DNA of 64,000 nucleotides from Polaromonas sp. (GCF_010365105.1 NZ_JAAFGZ010000002.1:1-64000), one strand, 5' to 3'. Numbered from the stretch's first letter, positions 1-8,458 are shown. A program made the numbers and translations. Notes: generated by a model from the sequence alone, not told the origin.

Positions 1-113
1 TGGGTTTACGCGGTTATGCCTGCTGGCCTGGGGGGGGGGCGGCCAGCCCTACCACGAAAAAACCACCCGATTACAAGAAAAATCATTCGCTAGCGCACGA
101 CTGTCAAGCGAAT

Positions 114-1136
114 TCAGCTATCAAAATCATAGTTTCCAGGCCTGGAAACAAGCCCTTCCTTGCGCACCGGCAGGCGCCGCCGAGTCACGCTGGCTGGCTG
201 CGCGACCATGTGCAGGCTGCGCTCGTTCGCCATGGCCGCCAGCGGTCCGATCAATGCGGCCTCGGGCAGGTTGCGCCAGTATTTGCGCGGCATTTCCTTT
301 TGCATCGCCTTCATCTTCAGGCGCGCCGGATTGAAGGTGTGCCGGTAGTAGGTAAGCCAGAGCTGCTCGCCGGCATCGGCAGGCGGCGCATCGCTTTTTT
401 TCGCGCCAGGGCCGAAACGCAGCTGGCCCTTCATGGCGGCAGGCTCCGGTTGAACCGGCTGCGCCGCTGTGCGGGGCGGCAATGCGGTGGCCAACGGGCT
501 GCGGCTGCAATCCCATTCGACGCTGCAGTCGGGCGTGAGGATGGCCCAGCGCATTTGCGTGAAGCGGCGTGCAAAGAACGGCGCCACGGCTTCGACAATG
601 TGGTGTTCGGGCTCGAACCAGGCGACATGCAGCGGGCCGTCTTCGGGATGCGCCCTGAAACGCTCGTCCTGCACCGAGCGAAAACGCACGAATGCCTTCA
701 TCTTGTGCAGGTCGCGCCGCACCGCCTGCGCCATGTGCGCAGCCTGTAGCCGGTCCGGATCGAGCGGGTCGTGGCGCAGGCCGGTCTCATGCGCCAGGCG
801 CCAGAAAATACGGTACAGCAAACCAAAGCGGTTCGGGTCGCGGTGCAGGATGACGCTTTCGCACAGCGCCATGAATTCGGCCGGCACTTTCACCGCCGGT
901 GCATCACTGAATGCCTCGGCATTGCCCGCTGCAGCCGTCAAATCCGGCGTTGAGAACAGGTCCTGGACCGGCGCGTTGCTGGTGTGCCAGGACACCTGTT
1001 CGGGGGGCACCTGCCGGGCCAGCAGGCTGCGGGCCGCCCGTCGAAAGCCTTGCAGGTCGGCGGGACCGTGCAGCATCACGGGTGTGAGCGTGGACGGGAA
1101 CAACTCGCTGGTCAGGCGGTCATTTTTCAGGTGCAT
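114..1136 (-). CDS. DUF4130 / TIGR03915-type putative DNA metabolism protein
   Basis: A 340-residue protein of the family that travels with the radical SAM protein encoded just upstream; the two genes overlap by 10 bases, so they are almost certainly co-translated. The C-terminal half carries the family hallmark around FNPARLKMKAM and MPRKYWRNLPEA. In many bacteria this domain is fused to, or next to, a UdgX-type uracil-DNA glycosylase. Here the ORF stops after a short basic tail and no UdgX domain is seen, although only 113 bases of downstream sequence are visible. The biochemical role is not established; a DNA repair or modification role is inferred from the family and from the SOS-type box ahead of the pair. 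The ATG at 1136 is the only convincing start. Confidence 0.82.
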   Translation of the reverse strand: MHLKNDRLTSELFPSTLTPVMLHGPADLQGFRRAARSLLARQVPPEQVSWHTSNAPVQDLFSTPDLTAAAGNAEAFSDAPAVKVPAEFMALCESVILHRDPNRFGLLYRIFWRLAHETGLRHDPLDPDRLQAAHMAQAVRRDLHKMKAFVRFRSVQDERFRAHPEDGPLHVAWFEPEHHIVEAVAPFFARRFTQMRWAILTPDCSVEWDCSRSPLATALPPRTAAQPVQPEPAAMKGQLRFGPGAKKSDAPPADAGEQLWLTYYRHTFNPARLKMKAMQKEMPRKYWRNLPEAALIGPLAAMANERSLHMVAQPASVTRRRLPVRKEGLVSRPGNYDFDS

Positions 1137-2521
1137 GCAGGTGTCCTTTCCAGAGGATTCAGGACGGGCAGTTTTGCTGCCGCCAGGGGTTCTGCCACCT
1201 GCGGTTCATCAAACAGGTCAGCCTGTGCGGGTGCGGGCCGCAGGCGAGTCGCCAGGTTGGCGGCATCCAGCGTGGCGCCGGGATGGTGGTCGGGCAGCAG
1301 CACGAAAGGCCAGACTTTGGCCAGCGGCACATGCAGCCGCAGCAGGTCGCTGGCGCGCACATCGCGCACCCGCCGTGCCTGCAATATGCGCACCACGGCC
1401 TTGACGCCCAGGCCCGGCACGCGCAACAGCATTTCGCGCGGCGCCCGGTTCAAATCGACCGGAAACTGCGCCCGGTGCGCCAGCGCCCAGGCGAGCTTGG
1501 GGTCGATGTCGAGCGCCAGCATGCCGCTGGCCGGCGCCAAGTCGGCCGCACTACCGGCAGGGTTTGCGGGAACGATCTCGTCATGGGTGAAGCCGTAGAA
1601 CCTGATCAGCCAGTCGGCCTGGTAAAGCCGGTGTTCGCGCATCAGCGGCGGCGCCTTCAGGGGCAGTCGCGCCGACGCATCCGGAATCGGACTGAAGGCC
1701 GAGTAATACACCCGCCGCATTCTGAAATCGTCATACAGCGATGCACTGGCGCCCAGGATGGTGCGGTCGTCGGTCGCATCGGCGCCAACGATCATCTGCG
1801 TGCTTTGCCCGGCCGGCGCAAAAAGCGGTGCGGCGCTGCGCCCTGCACGGCGCGACTGCGGCAGCGAGATGATTGAAATGCGCGACTGGTCGTGCGCAGC
1901 GCCTTTGGCGTCGTCGATATGCCCGCGCAGCCGCGCCATCGAGCGCCTTATCGCCGGTCCGTCCTTTTCAGGCGCCAGCGCCTGCAGGCTGCCCTGCGTG
2001 GGAAGCTCGATGTTGATGCTCAGGCGATCGGCATACAGGCCGGCGCGGGCCAGCAACTCGGGCGACGCGTCGGGAATCGTCTTGAGGTGGATGTAGCCCC
2101 TGAAGTCATGGTCTTCACGCAGCCGGCGCGCCACCTCGACCACCTGCTCCATGGTGTAGTCCGGGCTCTGGATGATGCCGCTGGACAAGAACAGGCCCTC
2201 GATGCAGTTGCGCCGGTAAAAATCGAGTGTCAGCCCCACCACTTCATCGACCGTGAAGCGCGCCCGGGGCACATTGCTGCTGACCCGGTTGACGCAGTAC
2301 AGGCAGTCGTAGGTGCAAAAATTGGTCAGCAGGATTTTCAGCAGCGAGATGCAGCGGCCATCGGGCGCATAGCTGTGGCAGATGCCGCTGCCTTCGGTCG
2401 AGCCAATGCCCCGGCCGCCAATGGAATTGCGCTTGCCGGTGCCGCTGGAGGCGCACGACGCATCGTATTTGGCGGCATCGGCCAGGATGGCCAGCTTGTA
2501 CTGAAGGGTAGGATGTGACAC
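1127..2521 (-). CDS. putative DNA modification/repair radical SAM protein (TIGR03916-type)
   Basis: 464 residues. The radical SAM cluster motif CxxxCxxC is visible as CTYDCLYC near residue 70, following a conserved N-terminal stretch KLAILADAAKYDASCASSG. A helix-hairpin-helix-like stretch, LLRVPGLGVKAVVRIL, lies near the C terminus and suggests DNA binding. The family is predicted to act on DNA but has no assigned reaction. The start used is a GTG at 2521; no in-frame ATG lies close upstream or before the conserved N terminus. No Shine-Dalgarno is visible, and the start touches a LexA-type palindrome, so the message may be leaderless or nearly so. The downstream DUF4130 gene overlaps the stop. 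Confidence 0.85.
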   Translation of the reverse strand: MSHPTLQYKLAILADAAKYDASCASSGTGKRNSIGGRGIGSTEGSGICHSYAPDGRCISLLKILLTNFCTYDCLYCVNRVSSNVPRARFTVDEVVGLTLDFYRRNCIEGLFLSSGIIQSPDYTMEQVVEVARRLREDHDFRGYIHLKTIPDASPELLARAGLYADRLSINIELPTQGSLQALAPEKDGPAIRRSMARLRGHIDDAKGAAHDQSRISIISLPQSRRAGRSAAPLFAPAGQSTQMIVGADATDDRTILGASASLYDDFRMRRVYYSAFSPIPDASARLPLKAPPLMREHRLYQADWLIRFYGFTHDEIVPANPAGSAADLAPASGMLALDIDPKLAWALAHRAQFPVDLNRAPREMLLRVPGLGVKAVVRILQARRVRDVRASDLLRLHVPLAKVWPFVLLPDHHPGATLDAANLATRLRPAPAQADLFDEPQVAEPLAAAKLPVLNPLERTPACT

Positions 2522-2536
2522 TGTAATAATATACAG
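2521..2536 (-). promoter_or_regulatory. LexA-type SOS box
   Basis: CTGTAATAATATACAG fits the CTGT-N8-ACAG LexA consensus exactly, and the dyad extends outward to ACACTGTA..TACAGTGT. It sits directly on the 5' end of the radical SAM gene, where LexA would block transcription of the pair. A TATATT stretch inside the box could serve as a -10 element. Confidence 0.75.
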
Positions 2537-2592
2537 TGTTTGAGCCAGATGGGCATCGGGGCCGGTGCAATGGCCGCAATGGGGTCGGGGCT

Positions 2593-3594
2593 TCAGGCCC
2601 GGGGCAGCGCTGCTTTCGGGGCCCGGGTTTCCATCACCAGGTAGATCACTGCCGCCACCAGCAGCGGCACCAGGAAATACACCACCCGGTAGGCGATCAG
2701 GCCGGCCAGCAGTTCATGCTCCGGCAGGCGGTGCGACAGCAGCGCGACAAACACCGCCTCCAGCACGCCCAGGTTGCCGGGAATGTGGGTGATGACGCCG
2801 GCAATCGCCGCCAGCAGCAGCACGCTGGCAACGCTGAAAAAATCGATGCGCTGCTGCAGCAGGATGAAGACAATGCCCGACATCAGCAGCCAGTTGCCCG
2901 CGCCCATGGCCAGTTGCAGCCCGACCAGCCTGAGCGAAGGCAGCTCGATGTCGTGGCCGCGCAGGCTGAAACTGCGCTGGCTGGAAAAGGCGCAGGCGGC
3001 CAGGTAGGCCAGTGCCAGTCCCAGCAGCGCAAAGCCGATCAGCCGCAACTGGAACGCATCGATTTTCCAGCCGGGCGGCAAGGCTGGCGGCTGCAGGCTG
3101 AACACCAGCCCGGCCAGCAGCAGGTAGCCCATCCAGTTGGCCAGCATGCTGAAGCTGATCACGCGGGTGATGGTGCCCATGGCCAGCCCGAGCCGCGAAT
3201 ACAGCCGGTAGCGAAAGGCAATGCCGCCGACCAGCGAGCCGAGGTTGAGGTTGAAGGCGTAGCTGACAAAGGTCAGCTGCATCACGGTGAAAGCGCGCAG
3301 CGGGTGGCCGGTGTAGTGGCGCCCGAGCAGGTCAAAACAGCTGTAAAGCCCGTAGCTGGCGACGGCCAGCGCCACCGCGCCCCAGGAGGCAGACAGCGGA
3401 TAGTCCTGCAGCGATGACAGCACCCTGCCCCATTCGATGGTGCGTGCCTGCGAGACCAGCAGCCAGGCCACCAGGCCGAAGAATAAGGTCGTGGCAGCGC
3501 GCCGCAGCCATGGCCACCAGGCCCGGTCGGCAAGCTTGCGCCGCACGCCTGGCGGACTGCCGGGGCGCGCTGAAGATTGCAGGCTGTCGCTCAT
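2593..3594 (-). CDS. ybhN: YbhN/UPF0104 family integral membrane protein
   Basis: 333 residues with multiple hydrophobic helices, matching the lysylphosphatidylglycerol synthase transmembrane-like family (PF03706, YbhN branch). It lacks the soluble aminoacyl-transferase domain of MprF, so it is not a lipid aminoacylase. I start at the ATG at 3594 (MSDSLQ), preceded by GAGG, rather than at the upstream in-frame start that would run into clsB. Only 7 bases separate it from clsB, and the order EEP-clsB-ybhN is the same as the E. coli ybhP-clsB-ybhN operon. A role in phospholipid handling in the inner membrane is inferred from that context. Confidence 0.85.
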   Translation of the reverse strand: MSDSLQSSARPGSPPGVRRKLADRAWWPWLRRAATTLFFGLVAWLLVSQARTIEWGRVLSSLQDYPLSASWGAVALAVASYGLYSCFDLLGRHYTGHPLRAFTVMQLTFVSYAFNLNLGSLVGGIAFRYRLYSRLGLAMGTITRVISFSMLANWMGYLLLAGLVFSLQPPALPPGWKIDAFQLRLIGFALLGLALAYLAACAFSSQRSFSLRGHDIELPSLRLVGLQLAMGAGNWLLMSGIVFILLQQRIDFFSVASVLLLAAIAGVITHIPGNLGVLEAVFVALLSHRLPEHELLAGLIAYRVVYFLVPLLVAAVIYLVMETRAPKAALPRA

Positions 3595-3601
3595 GGGTGC
3601 C

Positions 3602-4879
3602 TCATGCCGCGTCGGCCTGGCTGACCCGGTCAGCGCCCGCACTTTCGAGCGTCGTGTCGGCCACTTTCGCCGGCAGGAGGCGCGGCTTGTGCGCCGGCAG
3701 CCAGTCTGCCCATGCCGGGTAGCGGCTGAGCAGGTGGAAGACGAAAAAGCTGCGCAGCGAACGCCACCAGCTCCATTCCGTCAGATCAGTCACGTGAATC
3801 TGCTTGCAGCTGTTGTGTACCAGGTCGTCCAGCCGCTCGCTCAGGTGCTGGTTGAAGGCGCGGTCCTTGATGATCACGTTGGCCTCCAGGTTCAGCGACA
3901 GGCTGAGCGGGTCCAGGTTGCTCGAACCGACCGTGGACCAGGTGTCGTCCGACACCGCCACCTTGCCGTGCAGCGGCCGCTCGCAATATTCAAAGATCTG
4001 CACGCCGGCCGACAGCAGGTGGCCATACAGCATGTTGGCGGCGATCTTGACAATCGCCATGTCGGGTTCGCCCTGCAGGATCAGCCGGACCTGGACGCCG
4101 CGCCGGGCGGCCCGGCGCATTTCCCTGAGCAGCCGGTAGCCGGGGAAAAAGTAGGCGTTGGCAATCACCACGCGGTGCCGGGCGGCACGGATGGCGATAC
4201 GGTAATGCCGCTCTATGTCGGTGGTGTGCAAGCGGTTGTCGCGGGTGACAAAAATGGCCGCTGCCTCGCCCGCCGGCGCCGGGTCTGCGCGCCAGCGATT
4301 CGTCAGCAGATGCGCCCGGTCAGTGATGCGCTCGCGCAGCTGGCCTGCCAGGCTCCTGCCGGTGTTGTGCTGCCCGGCCGCCAGCGCCTTGTGCACGAAC
4401 GCATGGATCACCGAGACGATGGGGCCTTCGATCTCGACCGAATAGTCCTGCTTGGCTTCAGGCCCGAAGTCGGCCAGGTGGTCTGCTGAATAGTTGATGC
4501 CGCCAATGAAGGCACGCTGGTCGTCCACCACCACGATCTTGCGGTGCATGCGCCGGAACAGGTTGGTGCGCCAGCCCCACAGGCGCGGTGCCGGATCGAA
4601 CACATGCACCCGAACGCCGGCCTGCGTCAGCGCCGAGATGAAGCCGGGCGACAGGTCGGGCGAGCCGAAACCGTCAATCGTCAAGTCGACCTGCACGCCG
4701 CGCGAGGCCGCCGCCAGCAGCGCCGCGTGCAGCGCCAGCCCGACCTTGTCCTCGAACAAGATGAAGGTTTCCACCACCACCTCGTGGCCGGCGCCGGAAA
4801 TCGATTCAAAAACGCGCGGAAAAAATTCCTCGCCGTTTTCCAGCAAGTGAAAGCGGTTGCCGCCGACCCAGCGCGTCAT
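3602..4879 (-). CDS. clsB: cardiolipin synthase B-type phospholipase D protein
   Basis: 425 residues from the ATG at 4879 (MTRWVGGNRFHLLENG), which matches the ClsB N terminus. The open frame extends further upstream but only as a shadow of the EEP gene. Two HKD motifs of the phospholipase D superfamily are visible: HRKIVVVDDQRAFIGG and LHGKVAVSDDTWSTVGSSNLD with its SSNLD extension. ClsB enzymes make cardiolipin at the inner membrane and lack the N-terminal membrane helices of ClsA, as here. It lies 74 bases after the EEP gene and 7 bases before ybhN in one likely operon. Confidence 0.92.
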   Translation of the reverse strand: MTRWVGGNRFHLLENGEEFFPRVFESISGAGHEVVVETFILFEDKVGLALHAALLAAASRGVQVDLTIDGFGSPDLSPGFISALTQAGVRVHVFDPAPRLWGWRTNLFRRMHRKIVVVDDQRAFIGGINYSADHLADFGPEAKQDYSVEIEGPIVSVIHAFVHKALAAGQHNTGRSLAGQLRERITDRAHLLTNRWRADPAPAGEAAAIFVTRDNRLHTTDIERHYRIAIRAARHRVVIANAYFFPGYRLLREMRRAARRGVQVRLILQGEPDMAIVKIAANMLYGHLLSAGVQIFEYCERPLHGKVAVSDDTWSTVGSSNLDPLSLSLNLEANVIIKDRAFNQHLSERLDDLVHNSCKQIHVTDLTEWSWWRSLRSFFVFHLLSRYPAWADWLPAHKPRLLPAKVADTTLESAGADRVSQADAA

Positions 4880-4953
4880 GCCTTTTCCGGGCGGGCAGAC
4901 TGGCCCTGAAATGATCGGGAAACGGCGTGGTGAGGCGGCATGGCAAGAACCGG

Positions 4954-5805
4954 TTAAAGCCTGATCTCGGCCGCCAGCGGCGCATGGTCGGACAGGTGCG
5001 ACCACGGATGGCTGGGCAGCACGATGGGCGAATGGCCAACTGCATTGCGCACATAGATGCGGTCCAGCTGCAGCAGCGGCAACCGGGCCGGAAAGGTGCG
5101 CGCCGCATGGCCGTTGGCCTGCACGAACACCTCGTGCATGTTGGCGTCCTTGGCCATTTGCGCATGCGCACGACGGCGCCAGTCGTTGAAGTCGCCCGCC
5201 ACCACGACAGGCGAGCGCGCCGGGATTTCCTTGCGCACCATGTCGCACAGCAGCTTCATCTGCTGGGTGCGGTGGGTTTCGACCAGCCCCAGGTGCACGC
5301 AGATGGCGTGAACCGTGTGACTCTGGCCGGGCACCTGCAATTCGCAATGCAGCATGCCGCGCCGCTCCGGGCCGCTGATGGAAATGTCGCGATTTTCAAA
5401 TTTGACAATCGGAAACTTGGACAGCAGCGCATTGCCGTGGTGGCCGTTGGTATAGACCGCATTGCGGCCATAGGCAAACTGGTCCCAGATGCTGTCGGCC
5501 AGGTATTCGTAATGCGGCTGGTCGGTGTAGTTGTCGAACTTTTCCGAATGCTTGAGGTGGCTGCCGGTCACCTCCTGCAAAAACACCACGTCCGCGCCCA
5601 CGGTGCGCACCGCGTCGCGCAATTCGGACAGGATGAACTTGCGGTTAAAGAAAGTGAAGCCCTTGTGGATGTTGACCGTGAGCACCTTGAAGGAAGATGC
5701 CGGGTCGGCACTTGCGGTGAGTTGCTCGTCTGCTGTGGGGCCGGCGCTGGCCGCAAGACGCCTTGCACGGGGCTGGGCATGAAGTGTTTTGATTTTGTGG
5801 GGCAT
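4954..5805 (-). CDS. ybhP: endonuclease/exonuclease/phosphatase family protein (YbhP-like)
   Basis: 283 residues. EEP-fold signatures are visible: VLTVNIHKGF near residue 40, the metal-binding FLQEVTG, the VVVAGDFNDW motif and a final SDHAPLAAEI with the catalytic Asp-His pair. Members of this fold cleave phosphodiester or phosphate ester bonds; the substrate of YbhP-type proteins is unknown. It is the first gene of the ybhP-clsB-ybhN-like operon, which suggests a link to phospholipids rather than to nucleic acid. There is no obvious signal peptide; the first 38 residues are basic and poorly conserved, so the start could be a little further in. Confidence 0.85.
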   Translation of the reverse strand: MPHKIKTLHAQPRARRLAASAGPTADEQLTASADPASSFKVLTVNIHKGFTFFNRKFILSELRDAVRTVGADVVFLQEVTGSHLKHSEKFDNYTDQPHYEYLADSIWDQFAYGRNAVYTNGHHGNALLSKFPIVKFENRDISISGPERRGMLHCELQVPGQSHTVHAICVHLGLVETHRTQQMKLLCDMVRKEIPARSPVVVAGDFNDWRRRAHAQMAKDANMHEVFVQANGHAARTFPARLPLLQLDRIYVRNAVGHSPIVLPSHPWSHLSDHAPLAAEIRL

Positions 5806-6414
5806 GAGGTTCTCGGACGCTGGGTCAAGGATTGCCGGCAGCAGCGCGGTGTTGGAGGAAAAAGGGGCAACAATCTGGCGGCGACGGGAGACCGCAAACC
5901 GGCCAAGCTTGACGAAGCATGATTGTTGTCCGGCGGCGTATTCAGCACTGTAGGACGGTAACTTATTTCTGCCGGGCCGGCTGGCGCGCCTTGAAAGTCA
6001 AGCTTGTCCGGATCCACTGGCCCGATCGCCTGGCCACAAGCCAGACCGCCAGACCGCATCGGCAAGACAGGCGCTTCTTGCGTGCCTGTGCGGGCGTGTC
6101 TGATACAAACCTTGGCTCTGGCTTGCTGACTTTCATGCGGTGTCCGGCAGTTCCTGGTCAGGCACACGTGTGACGAGGAAAAAGGGACCGATGTCGAGGA
6201 ACGCGCAGCCAGGACGAAGCAAAGCACCCAGTCCAGCGCATGAGCCAGTTCCAGAAAACACCGTGCAAGCGCCATGCTGCGCAAGGTCAGCGTCCTACAG
6301 CGGGAAATGTGTATCTCTGGCAAAAGTGCTCCGGCGTGAGCAATAGACTGGCCGAGTGCTTTCGCTGGCCCTCAAGTGGCGAGCGCATTTTTATCCCGAT
6401 TTAAAGGAGTTTTT
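5806..6414. other. non-coding stretch between ybhP operon and repeat protein gene
   Basis: About 600 bases with no supported gene. Open frames here are short and show no family features. The left end must carry the promoter of the leftward ybhP-like operon; the right end carries an AAAGGAG ribosome binding site for the gene at 6415. No clear hairpin terminator or dispersed repeat was seen. Confidence 0.5.
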
Positions 6415-6966
6415 ATGTTGAAAAAGTCATCCATGAAATTTATTCCGTTGACCCTTGCGGTCACGGCAGCGTTGATGATGGGCGGTATGGCCCAGGCGCA
6501 GACCAGCAGTTCGGGTACCAGCGGCTCGGCCATGACCGGCTCGGGCGTGCAGGGCTCGCCAGACGCTTCCGGCCCCGGCGCGGGCATGGGCAACAAGGGT
6601 GCTGCCGGAATGACCAAGGGCATGACCCCTTCGGCCACCACAGGTGCCAGCGGCTCGGCCATGACCGGCTCAGGCGTGCAGGGCTCGCCAGACGCTTCCG
6701 GCCCCGGCGCGGGCATGGGCAAGAAGAAAGCTGCGGCAACTCACAAAAAGAGCATGAATCATTCCGGGACCAAGGCTGCCAAAGGCGCAAGCGGCTCGCC
6801 AGATAATTCTGGCTCGGCCACAGGCATGGCCAACAGCAAGAAGGCTGCCGCAGCCGGCAAGGGCATGAACAGCTCCGGCTCCACCGGTAGTGGCTCGGCC
6901 ATGACGGGATCAGGCGTTCAGGGCTCGCCGGATGCTTCTGGTCCGGGTGCAGGCAAGACCCGCTAA
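6415..6966 (+). CDS. secreted Gly/Ser/Ala-rich repeat protein
   Basis: 183 residues from the ATG at 6415, which has AAAGGAG just upstream. The N terminus is a signal peptide (MLKKSSMKFIPLTLAVTAAL, cleaved near AQAQ). The mature part is low-complexity and contains three near-identical blocks of 21-23 residues, each running from GSAMTGSG through VQGSPDASGPGAG. Between them are basic spacers rich in KKAAA and NHSG or NSSG. There is no catalytic motif, and I do not recognise a named family; similar repeat proteins occur in related bacteria as hypothetical proteins. It appears monocistronic, and a periplasmic or surface stress-related role would be speculation. Confidence 0.75.
   Translation: MLKKSSMKFIPLTLAVTAALMMGGMAQAQTSSSGTSGSAMTGSGVQGSPDASGPGAGMGNKGAAGMTKGMTPSATTGASGSAMTGSGVQGSPDASGPGAGMGKKKAAATHKKSMNHSGTKAAKGASGSPDNSGSATGMANSKKAAAAGKGMNSSGSTGSGSAMTGSGVQGSPDASGPGAGKTR
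6523..6954 (+). repeat. internal DNA repeats of the secreted repeat protein
   Basis: Three in-frame copies at 6523-6591, 6652-6720 and 6892-6954 (69, 69 and 63 bases). Copies 1 and 2 are almost identical at the DNA level, while copy 3 differs mainly at third codon positions. A degenerate fourth piece (GSPDNSGSATGM) lies near 6793. Confidence 0.85.
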
Positions 6967-7153
6967 AACCGGGTAAGGCGCGCAGGTTATGAGCGGCTTG
7001 CCCTTGTGGCACGCTGCTCATTCCGGTCGCCACTTGCTGCAAGGCCTGTAATGGGCCATGCGCTGCAAATACGTGGATTGTCCAGATCGCAGCGCTTGAA
7101 AATTTAAAAAAAGTATCAAATAAAGGCTTGCCGCAAGTCCGGCAATGCTTTTC

Positions 7154-7173
7154 AGCTATACAAAAAATAGCAA
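7154..7173 (-). repeat. AGCTAT..ATAGCA dispersed palindrome, copy 1
   Basis: AGCTATACAAAAAATAGCAA; one member of a family of short intergenic dyads found about ten times in this window (consensus TTGCTAT-N7-ATAGCTG, often followed by a GCCCG-like tail). Confidence 0.6.
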
Positions 7174-7193
7174 CAATACCCAGTCCGCGATGC

Positions 7194-7238
7194 AAAAAAC
7201 CTGCATCGCTGCGCTTGCTCGACCGATGCAGGTTTCTT
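7194..7238. terminator. hairpin terminator
   Basis: Twelve-base stem AAACCTGCATCG / CGATGCAGGTTT (7197-7208 and 7224-7235) with a 15-base loop. On the minus strand it is followed by six T residues. It may end the transcript of the decayed flavodoxin gene, or serve the repeat protein gene from the other side. Confidence 0.65.
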
Positions 7239-7329
7239 TGGGCTTCAAAACTTGAAGGTCTGGCGCCAAACCGCGAATTTTTCCCGAGCCAACAAGGTTC
7301 TTTTCACTCGAAAAACATTCGGTCGCCCA

Positions 7330-7700
7330 CACTCCTGGCGCGTAAAAAGGGCCCCGTGAAAGCGGTATAGGCGCGCCTTGCTGCCCGCGTCGATCAGTCC
7401 CATCCAGTCCAGCCAGTCCGACAAGCCCCGCCGGGAGCCTTCAATGCCGGCGACGTCGCCATGCACCACCAGGCCGTAAACACGGCCGGCCAGGTTTTTG
7501 GGATAGTCCCATCCCTTCATTTCCAGCGCCTTGCCTTGGCTTCCCCGGGCTTTTTGCCGTGTGTGCTGGTGGAGTCCGGATTGTCAACGTCGGAGCACAC
7601 CAAGCGGTCGATCATGAGTTTGAGCGGGCTGGGCGGCTGGTACCAGTACACCGGCGTCACGATGATGACGGCATTCGCCCTACAACAGCTTGAGAAATGT
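7330..7700 (-). pseudogene. decayed flavodoxin-like NAD(P)H-dependent oxidoreductase
   Basis: Reading the minus strand from about 7690 gives ANAVIIVTPVYWYQPPSPLK and DRLVCSD, a conserved core of flavodoxin-like reductases, continuing to NPDSTSTHGKK. The frame then breaks. After the break, another frame resumes with ALEMKGWDYPKNLAGR, VYGLVVHGDVAGIEG and LSDWLDWMGLIDAG. The break is explained by a tandem duplication of 5 bases (GCCTT GCCTT at 7528-7537 on the plus strand); removing one copy restores a continuous frame. The N-terminal FMN-binding part and the last residues are also missing. The piece resembles no intact gene elsewhere in the window. Ends are approximate. Confidence 0.75.
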
Positions 7701-7756
7701 TGGCACCATGAAAAATTATGAAATCCACGGTTTGCGCAATACGCAACTGCGTAGAC

Positions 7757-7776
7757 AGCTATTTAAAACATAGCAA
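7757..7776 (-). repeat. AGCTAT..ATAGCA dispersed palindrome, copy 2
   Basis: AGCTATTTAAAACATAGCAA, same family as the copy at 7154, upstream of the flavodoxin remnant. Confidence 0.65.
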
Positions 7777-7873
7777 ATCAGCGATTGCATGCGGACATGA
7801 AAAAACCGCACGGGCCGCGCTCGCAAGCGCAACCCGAACGGGTTTTCAAGGGGTCCGGCAACGCTGGCGGGTT

Positions 7874-8458
7874 TTATCCCCGGCGATGCATCATGCCGCC
7901 ATCATGGTGGCCGGGGCCGCCGTGCCGGCCCATTTTTCCCATCCGGCTGTGCTCGGCATCAAAGGTTTTTTGCTGCTCGGGGCTCAGGGCGGCGTAAAAG
8001 GCCTTGGTGGCTTCGCTGCGCTTGTCCATCTCGGCGTTCATTTCGGCCATGCGCTGGGTGCGCAGTGCCTTCATTTTGTCAATGCGCTCGGGCGTGGTCA
8101 GCTTGTCGAGTTCGGCGCGCTGCGCGGCCATGGGACGTTCGCCGCCCATCATGCGGGCCGGCGGCTGCATGGCAGCGGTGAAGCTGGTCCATGCGCCTTC
8201 CTGGGCCGGCGTGATCTTGAGCGTGGCTTTCAACTCGGCCTGGCGCTTGGCCATCCAGGCCTGCATCCTGGCGGGGTCTTGGCGGCCCATCCAGTGCTCG
8301 CCGGCATGGTTCTGCCTGGCGTTCTGGGCTGCGGTTGCCGACGTGCCGGGTTTCAGCGCTGCGGGCGCCGCGTCGGTGCCTTGCGCCATGGCGGCGCCAG
8401 TGGTGGCCAGCAGGCTGGCAAGGATCAGGCCGTTGAGTGACTTGAGTGCGAATTTCAT
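7874..8458 (-). CDS. Spy/CpxP family periplasmic protein
   Basis: 194 residues from the ATG at 8458, with AAAGGAAG upstream; the longer open frame adds a non-conserved leader. There is a signal peptide ending near AMAQ. The LTxxQ-type repeats typical of Spy/CpxP are present as KITPAQEGAW and ALSPEQQKTFD, in a helical region rich in Lys, Arg and Met. The C terminus is a Gly/His/Met-rich tail (GRHGGPGHHDGGMMHRRG) that could bind metal. Known members are ATP-independent periplasmic chaperones or envelope-stress or metal-stress modulators. No sensor kinase or regulator gene lies next to it. Confidence 0.8.
   Translation of the reverse strand: MKFALKSLNGLILASLLATTGAAMAQGTDAAPAALKPGTSATAAQNARQNHAGEHWMGRQDPARMQAWMAKRQAELKATLKITPAQEGAWTSFTAAMQPPARMMGGERPMAAQRAELDKLTTPERIDKMKALRTQRMAEMNAEMDKRSEATKAFYAALSPEQQKTFDAEHSRMGKMGRHGGPGHHDGGMMHRRG

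Larger units (their letters stand above)
6967..7873. other. gene-poor, decayed interval
   Basis: About 900 bases between the repeat protein gene and the Spy-like gene. It holds the flavodoxin pseudogene, one hairpin terminator and two AGCTAT palindromes; nothing else coding is supported. Confidence 0.6.

Noticed and set aside
30..39. Run of ten G residues
   Set aside because: It lies at the window edge with no gene or promoter context to judge; it could be a slippage tract or a sequencing artefact.
4880..5347. Long N-terminal extension of the cardiolipin synthase frame
   Set aside because: It lies over the EEP gene and gap and has no family similarity; the ClsB start at 4879 fits.
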